A DNA stretch of 64,000 nucleotides from Bryobacterales bacterium (GTDB lineage: Bacteria; Acidobacteriota; Terriglobia; Bryobacterales; Bryobacteraceae): assembly GCA_020846745.1 (NCBI GenBank), contig JADLDI010000050.1, positions 1-64,000 on the forward strand, written 5' to 3'. The notes beneath the pieces are model-generated. The model searched no databases and was not told where the DNA came from. It saw nothing but the letters and a program-made list of their open reading frames with translations. Position 1 is the stretch's first letter. Each line of letters starts with the position of its first letter. A program made the translations under genes and the position numbers. Below are positions 58,969 to 64,000 of this stretch, one piece after another.

Positions 58969-61900
58969 ATGGCTCGTCTCATCACTACTTGGATCGTAGC
59001 GGCATGTTTAGTGACAAAACTTATCGGCCAAACCGGTAACGGTTCGATCTCCGGCCGCATCACCGACCCTACAGGCGCGGTGATTGCCGGGGCGAGTGTG
59101 AGTATTCAAAACTCCGCAACTAACGTCCGGCAAACGACGGAAACCAATCCCGAGGGTAGATTTTCGGTTACCAACCTGATCCCCGGCACTTACTCCGTGA
59201 CCGCCGCCCATCAAGGGTTTCGAACGGTCGAACGCGACAACGTGCTGCTCCGCGTCGGCGATCGGCTTTCTCTCGACATCCCGCTCGAGATCGGCGCGTC
59301 GGCGGAACGAGTTACCGTGACTGCGGAGGTTCCGTTGATCCGAACGGAAGACGCCCAAGCGGGCCTGGTCATCGATACGAAGCGAATTCAGGACCTGCCG
59401 CAGTACAACCGCGACCCGCTGGCTTTCGTCTTTCTTACGCCCAATGTGATCGGGTCCAGCCAGAGCGACTTACGCATCAACGGTAGCCGCACTAAGCAGA
59501 TCGAGTACTTCATTGACGGCGTGCCGGTGACCACCGGCTACTTGCACGACGTGCCGCCGTCGGTGCCTTCGCGCGAAGCGATCGCGGAGTTCAAGGTCAT
59601 CACTAATGGGTTATCGGCCGAGTACGGCCGGTTATCGGGGGGTGCGGTCCAGTTGGTATCGCGCTCCGGGACCAACCAGTTCCACGGCTCGGTATACGAG
59701 TTCTTCCGCAACGATAAATTGAATGCCTCCGATTGGAATTCAAACCGTTTCGGCCGGCCGCGCGGCGTCTTTCACGACAACGTGTTTGGCGCTACGATCG
59801 GCGGTCCGGTGAGGATTCCGAAAATCTATAACGGGCGGGACAAGACGTTCTTCTTCCTGAATTTCGAAGGCACACGGCGGCGTACGGGAAGCAATGCGGC
59901 ACTCGGGTCTGTCCCCACCGAGTTGGAACGTCAGGGCGACTTTTCGCAAAGCCTGCTCGATCGCGGGCAGGTAGTACAGGTTTTCGATCCGCTCACGTCC
60001 CGAATAGAGGGCGCCCGCGTACGGCGCGATCCATTTCCCGCGAATGTCGTTCCGTCCACCAGATTCGATCCGCTGGCGAAGATTTACATGGGTTATTATC
60101 CGCAGGCGAACCGCCCGGCTTTGCCCGGATCCAACAACGAAGGTAACTTCATCGGTTCCGTCTCAAACCCCTATGACAACAATCGATGGACCGGCCGTAT
60201 CGACCAAAACTGGAGTGCCCGCCACACCACCCATGGCGCGGTGTCTTATTTCGACACGCTGTCGAGTAACACGCGTTGGTACGGTCCATTGCAGCCCATC
60301 AACGTCACCACGGGCCAAGCTTACACGCTGTCGCTTGACCATACGATCGCACTCTCACCCACGACGGTTCTGAACCTCCGCGGCGGAGCCGTCCGGTCCA
60401 CCAGTTTCCGTGGTAATCAGGTAGACGCGGATGCGTCGTCGTGGAACCTGCCGCAGCAGGTGCTGAACCTGCTTGGCACTGCCGTCAACCGTGTGCCGAA
60501 CATCGGAACGGGTAGCCACATCCTATCGTTAGGCGGCGGCGACGTTAGTGATGTGCGCGACACCAGTTACACCGGCGCCGTGGCGCTTCAGAAACTATGG
60601 GGTAAGCATACGTTTAAGGTAGGTTGGGAGCATCGCCGGTATTATTCAAACGTCACCAGCGGCGGTAGTTTCAGTCTCGCTACCGAACGCCGGGTTACAT
60701 CGCAGTACTACGATAATCCCGTCACCGGCCATCCCATGGCCAGCTTTCTGCTTGGCATCGCGAGCTGGGGCCAAGGCGTCCAGGTCGCTGGACCGGCATC
60801 GTTACAGACTTACCAGGGCGCCTACATTCAGGACGATTTCAAAGTAACGCGTAAGCTCACGCTCAACCTGGGCGTCCGCTGGGATTACGAGCCTCCGCGT
60901 ACTGAACGGTTCGACCGGCAAATCTATTGGGACCCGAGTTACAAGTGGAACATGCAGCCGAATGCCGGTTGGTCGTGGGATGCTGCCCAGCGCGAGGCGG
61001 GCATCAACTTCGCCGCACCGGACTGGATCTCGAAAGGTATCTATGGGCGCGCCGCATTGATGGGCACCCAGGATTACCCCGGCCGGACGTTGCAGAAGAC
61101 GTACTCGTACAACCTCGCCCCACGCATCGGCTTTGCGTATCAGGTGTTGCCTCGTACAGTGGTTCGCGGTAGTTACGGCAAAATCTTCCTTTCACTTACC
61201 GGCGACCGCTTTCTCGGCTCTGCTGTCGACAACGTCGGCTTTGGCGATTTCGCGCGTGTCAGCCAGGATGGAACACCTGATGGCGGGCTGACTTACCCTG
61301 CGAGCTTCCGGAATCCGCTTCCCGGCGGGCTGGGCTATGTCCCATTCACACGCGATGTGACGGCGCTCAATTACTCCACGCTCGGAAATTGGTTCGTGGT
61401 GCCGGCAATCGACCAGTTTCCCGGTTATGAGCACGTCGCGCAGTTCAATATTCAGCGCGAATTTGGCTCCGGCAATAACACCTGGGTGGTGGAGGCAGCC
61501 TATAACGGTAACTTCGGCCGCAAATTGCCGTTCTTCGGAAACCTGCATAGCGTCAAGAATGCGTACGACACGCTAGGCAAGCCCCTGGGCATTAACCTGA
61601 ACAAACAGATCACCAACCCGTTCTACGGCCAGATTCCTCCGAACACTACGATGGGCGGACAGACCAATTTCCTGGGTCGGGTGATGCAGGTGATGCCGCT
61701 TTGGCGCGAGATTTGGTCTGTGAACGACCCCATCGGTTACTCCAACTTCAACTCCGCCTATGTGCAGTTGGAACACCGGTTCGGCAACGGTTTCAGCTTC
61801 CTGTCGAACTACACGTTCGGCAAAGCGCTGCACGCGGGCGGAGGCATTGGCGCAGATGGGATTCACAACGTGGGCGCTATCGGCAACAGCAATGGTCCGC

Positions 61901-62547
61901 CACAGGCCAACCAGCCGATGAAGGAAGTCTATGGTTTGTCCGACTATGACGTAACTCACCGGTTTCTGTTCAATTATGTGTTCGACCTGCCATTTGGCCG
62001 CGGCAAACGCGTGGCCGGCAACGCGAACCGGGTGGTGAACGGGTTCATCGGCGGGTGGACCATGGCGGGAACTACGATGTACCGCGGCGGACAGCCCTTT
62101 TCGCTCACCTGCGCTTCGGGTTTCTGCCGTAACTACATCACCATCGGCCAGGGTAAGTTAGGACGGCCTTCGTTTGTGGAGCCGCGGCTGCCCTATGACA
62201 ACGGCGTGTCCGGGCATACGTCCCTGGAAGGTTCGGCCGGGTTCACCCCTTACTTCAATCCCGACGCGTTCAAGCCGATAACCGATCTCGACATCGGTAC
62301 TGTCGGCAGTACGCTGAACGGCATGCGCGGCCCTGGCTTTTCGCAGTGGGACTTCGCTTTGCTCAAGAATGTGTCGCTCGGCTCTGAATCGCGGCGCTTG
62401 CAGTTACGGTTTGAGGGGCAGAACGTGTTTAACCACATGAATGCCGGTAAGCCCGTAAACTCACTCCCGAACCGCGCGTTCGGCGTGATTAACACCCAGG
62501 AAGGATCGCCCCGCCAAATCATGATCGCGGCGAAGTTCTTCTTCTAA
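58969..62547 (+). CDS. Large TonB-dependent receptor with carboxypeptidase-regulatory domain (Oar-like)
   Basis: The ATG at 58969 has AAGGAGGG about 7 nt upstream. The 1192-residue protein has a signal peptide (1-20), the regulatory Ig-like domain (about 22-105, GRFSVTNLIPGTYSV), a plug domain (about 115-230, DLPQYNRDPLAFVFL) and a barrel ending with aromatic residues (KFFF). It is related to the receptor at 9361-12636 but only moderately similar. It sits divergent from the aldolase/SMP-30 unit, which suggests a joint role in uptake of an oligosaccharide or uronic acid polymer. Confidence 0.93.
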   Translation: MARLITTWIVAACLVTKLIGQTGNGSISGRITDPTGAVIAGASVSIQNSATNVRQTTETNPEGRFSVTNLIPGTYSVTAAHQGFRTVERDNVLLRVGDRLSLDIPLEIGASAERVTVTAEVPLIRTEDAQAGLVIDTKRIQDLPQYNRDPLAFVFLTPNVIGSSQSDLRINGSRTKQIEYFIDGVPVTTGYLHDVPPSVPSREAIAEFKVITNGLSAEYGRLSGGAVQLVSRSGTNQFHGSVYEFFRNDKLNASDWNSNRFGRPRGVFHDNVFGATIGGPVRIPKIYNGRDKTFFFLNFEGTRRRTGSNAALGSVPTELERQGDFSQSLLDRGQVVQVFDPLTSRIEGARVRRDPFPANVVPSTRFDPLAKIYMGYYPQANRPALPGSNNEGNFIGSVSNPYDNNRWTGRIDQNWSARHTTHGAVSYFDTLSSNTRWYGPLQPINVTTGQAYTLSLDHTIALSPTTVLNLRGGAVRSTSFRGNQVDADASSWNLPQQVLNLLGTAVNRVPNIGTGSHILSLGGGDVSDVRDTSYTGAVALQKLWGKHTFKVGWEHRRYYSNVTSGGSFSLATERRVTSQYYDNPVTGHPMASFLLGIASWGQGVQVAGPASLQTYQGAYIQDDFKVTRKLTLNLGVRWDYEPPRTERFDRQIYWDPSYKWNMQPNAGWSWDAAQREAGINFAAPDWISKGIYGRAALMGTQDYPGRTLQKTYSYNLAPRIGFAYQVLPRTVVRGSYGKIFLSLTGDRFLGSAVDNVGFGDFARVSQDGTPDGGLTYPASFRNPLPGGLGYVPFTRDVTALNYSTLGNWFVVPAIDQFPGYEHVAQFNIQREFGSGNNTWVVEAAYNGNFGRKLPFFGNLHSVKNAYDTLGKPLGINLNKQITNPFYGQIPPNTTMGGQTNFLGRVMQVMPLWREIWSVNDPIGYSNFNSAYVQLEHRFGNGFSFLSNYTFGKALHAGGGIGADGIHNVGAIGNSNGPPQANQPMKEVYGLSDYDVTHRFLFNYVFDLPFGRGKRVAGNANRVVNGFIGGWTMAGTTMYRGGQPFSLTCASGFCRNYITIGQGKLGRPSFVEPRLPYDNGVSGHTSLEGSAGFTPYFNPDAFKPITDLDIGTVGSTLNGMRGPGFSQWDFALLKNVSLGSESRRLQLRFEGQNVFNHMNAGKPVNSLPNRAFGVINTQEGSPRQIMIAAKFFF

Positions 62548-62577
62548 CCTGTGACTATAGTGCCCGGGCGACCGGCC

Positions 62578-62600
62578 AGTGTACACGGTTCGTGTACACT
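62578..62600 (+). promoter_or_regulatory. Perfect palindromic operator before the vapB-type gene
   Basis: AGTGTACAC and GTGTACACT are exact inverted 9-bp arms around GGTTC. The antitoxin ATG follows 4 bp after the end. RHH antitoxins bind such palindromes to repress their own operon. A TATAAA at 62600-62605 overlaps the start, so the transcript may be leaderless or the palindrome may lie upstream of a still closer promoter. Confidence 0.75.
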
Positions 62601-62604
62601 ATAA

Positions 62605-62829
62605 ATGATGAAGAATGTAACCTTGAGCGCGGAGGCACATTTGATTGAAAGTGCGCGTCGACGGGCTCACGCGGAGAACACCACCCTGAACAATGCTTTC
62701 CGTGAGTGGCTGGCCGGCTATGCTGCTCCACGGTCCCTGTCACCCAAAGATATCCGTCAGGCGGCCGGGACTGCGGCACACTTCCGGGCGGGGCGACGCT
62801 TCACGCGGGATGAGCGGAATGACCGGTAG
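62605..62829 (+). CDS. VapB-type antitoxin
   Basis: The 74-residue protein begins with MMKNVTLSAEAHLIESARRRAHAENTTLNNAFREWLAGY, the RHH antitoxin pattern. No Shine-Dalgarno sequence precedes the ATG. The end overlaps the PIN gene by 11 bp. The palindrome directly upstream makes autoregulation likely. Confidence 0.87.
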   Translation: MMKNVTLSAEAHLIESARRRAHAENTTLNNAFREWLAGYAAPRSLSPKDIRQAAGTAAHFRAGRRFTRDERNDR

Positions 62830-63256
62830 GTTTTTCATCGATACCAATCTGCTTATCTATGCCATTGATGCAAGTGACCAACGCAAGCAGGCGATCGCCC
62901 AGAAGTGGATCGCAACGGCCCATCAGTCCGGTGACGGAACACTGAGTGATCAGGTTGTCCAGGAGTGGTTCAACGTTGTGCTGAGGAAAGCAGCGGTGCC
63001 ACTCAGCCCCATTGAGGCAACTTCGATCTACGAGAAACTGATTGAGCCGCTTTGGCACATTCAGTCGAGTCGCGAACTCCTTGATTTCGCGCTCGATCTC
63101 CATCGGACCGATCGGCTTTCGTGGTGGGATTCTCTCATCGTGGGTGCTGCGGTCCTGGCCGGATGCAATACACTTCTCAGTGAAGATCTTCAACATAGCC
63201 GCACGATCCGCGGCGTTAAGATCGTCAATCCATTTCGTGTCGGGGCCGGCAAGTAA
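62819..63256 (+). CDS. PIN-domain ribonuclease toxin (VapC family)
   Basis: The 145-residue PIN protein has all four acidic residues: Asp8 (FIDTNLLIY), Glu49 (VVQEWFNVV), Asp104 (SWWDSLIVGAA) and Asp123 (SEDLQHS). An ATG at 62810 could also be used; 62819 fits the family start. Unlike the island at 32-39 kb this module is undamaged and stands alone. Confidence 0.9.
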   Translation: MTGRFFIDTNLLIYAIDASDQRKQAIAQKWIATAHQSGDGTLSDQVVQEWFNVVLRKAAVPLSPIEATSIYEKLIEPLWHIQSSRELLDFALDLHRTDRLSWWDSLIVGAAVLAGCNTLLSEDLQHSRTIRGVKIVNPFRVGAGK

Positions 63257-63306
63257 AGGCTTACCGTCCTCAACCAGGCGATCGTCAAACGAAATGTGCC
63301 CCGGGC

Positions 63307-64000
63307 CTACGCCGCCTTCGACGCTTGTCGCGGGCGCGCAAGCATCCACACCCCCAACACTATCAGCGCCGCCGCAATCCACTGCGAATTGGAAAGACCC
63401 CAGCCGAACGGATTCGGCTGCTGATGGAACCGGAAGAACTCGACCACAAACCGGGACGTCGCCGCCAGAACCAGGTACCAGCCCATGATTACGCCGGGTG
63501 TGTGTTGCTTATGGAATCGCCAATAAGTTATGGCGAAAACGAGGATATATAGAATGGCCTCATAGATTTGCGTGGGGTGCAGAGGGACCATCAACTGAAC
63601 TCCGGTCAACCGGTTCGCCTCCGGGTTGCGGAAGGTGACGGCCCATGACCGGTCGCATTCCGTGCCCCAGCAGCATCCGGCCGCAAAGCATCCCAAGCGG
63701 CCGATCGCCTGTCCCAGCGCCAAACCCGGAGCGAAGCAATCGAGCGTCTTGGCCACCGGCAACCGGTCGCGCCGCATGAAGAAGAATCCGGCGGCTAGCG
63801 CCAGCATGAGTCCGCCATAGAAGATACCGCCGGCCTGCAAGGTGGAGATAGAAACGATTTCGCTGGGGTTCTTGCGGTAGTAATCGAAGTCCACGACGAA
63901 CATCAGAAGCTTGGCGCCCACCAACCCGGCCAGCGCGACATACACACCGAGGTTGGTGACCTTATCCGGGTTGATACCCGACTTACGCGCGAGCCTGCCT
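63307..64000 (-). CDS. lgt: Prolipoprotein diacylglyceryl transferase Lgt, 5' end outside the window
   Basis: Lgt transfers diacylglycerol from phosphatidylglycerol to the lipobox cysteine of lipoproteins in the inner membrane. The visible part is about 230 residues and contains LAGLVGAKLL, QAGGIFYGGLMLALAA, the conserved GRLGCFAAGCCWGTE and HPTQIYEA, then the last helices. The frame continues past the right edge, so the N-terminal 30-50 residues are missing only because of the window. Confidence 0.93.
   Translation of the reverse strand, partial: GRLARKSGINPDKVTNLGVYVALAGLVGAKLLMFVVDFDYYRKNPSEIVSISTLQAGGIFYGGLMLALAAGFFFMRRDRLPVAKTLDCFAPGLALGQAIGRLGCFAAGCCWGTECDRSWAVTFRNPEANRLTGVQLMVPLHPTQIYEAILYILVFAITYWRFHKQHTPGVIMGWYLVLAATSRFVVEFFRFHQQPNPFGWGLSNSQWIAAALIVLGVWMLARPRQASKAA

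Overview
The window reads as chromosomal DNA of a high-GC Gram-negative soil bacterium, most likely an acidobacterium of the Bryobacterales/Solibacter type. The grounds are inference from gene content: two very large TonB-dependent receptors with an N-terminal carboxypeptidase-regulatory domain, a PSCyt/DUF1549/DUF1553-DUF1501 pair, several Tat-exported oxidoreductase and TIM-barrel proteins, a sulfatase, a secreted ceramidase-like hydrolase, SMP-30, DUF362 and YVTN-propeller proteins, and many dispersed non-coding repeats. No rRNA, tRNA, CRISPR array, transposase or prophage was recognised.

Layout. 0-9.4 kb: end of an unknown gene, an Asp/Glu-racemase-fold gene divergent from an exported TIM-barrel gene and a PKD protein, small hypotheticals, the ruvX-mltG housekeeping pair, an AI-2E-type permease with a small holin-like membrane protein, and a secreted beta-propeller protein. 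9.4-18.8 kb: the first TonB-dependent receptor, cstA with its overlapping YbdD-type gene, a YVTN lipoprotein, a DUF362 protein and a ceramidase-like hydrolase. 18.8-26.5 kb: a minus-strand cluster of three glycosyltransferases, a phosphodiesterase-like protein, a membrane protein, a Cys-rich small protein and a dimethylformamidase-like protein, suggesting glycan synthesis or export. 26.8-31.1 kb: a compact leuA-leuB-leuC-leuD operon; leuA lacks the leucine-binding regulatory domain. 31.1-32.0 kb: a degenerate tandem repeat array without credible genes.

32.3-39.3 kb is the most unusual part. It is a dense island of type II toxin-antitoxin modules. Two pairs look intact (a PIN/ribbon-helix-helix pair and a HigBA-like pair). 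At least six more are decayed: Phd/RelE, a DUF433/DUF5615 pair, an antitoxin present twice beside a doubly frameshifted PIN toxin, a BrnT-like remnant next to an HTH gene, a DUF2281/PIN pair and an RHH/PIN pair. In nearly all of them the toxin frame is broken while the antitoxin frame is open. The island also holds segmental duplications, 14-bp tandem repeats at antitoxin starts, and a repeat-rich insertion that splits a second higA copy.

39.3-56.7 kb: a c-type cytochrome, an exported Gfo/Idh/MocA oxidoreductase, a GlsB/YeaQ membrane protein, the PSCyt-DUF1501-RraA operon, a GT39-type membrane glycosyltransferase, a cupin, a second secreted propeller protein paralogous to the one at 7.9 kb, an NTF2-like protein, an unknown 441-residue protein, a PadR regulator with its membrane partner, a sulfatase and a zinc alcohol dehydrogenase. 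56.8-64 kb: SMP-30 lactonase, an exported HpcH/HpaI aldolase-like protein, the second TonB-dependent receptor, an intact VapBC-type pair behind a perfect palindrome, and the start-truncated lgt. The outer-membrane receptors and exported enzymes fit a scavenger of complex carbohydrates and other polymers. All functional calls rest on reading the sequence; no database search was possible.
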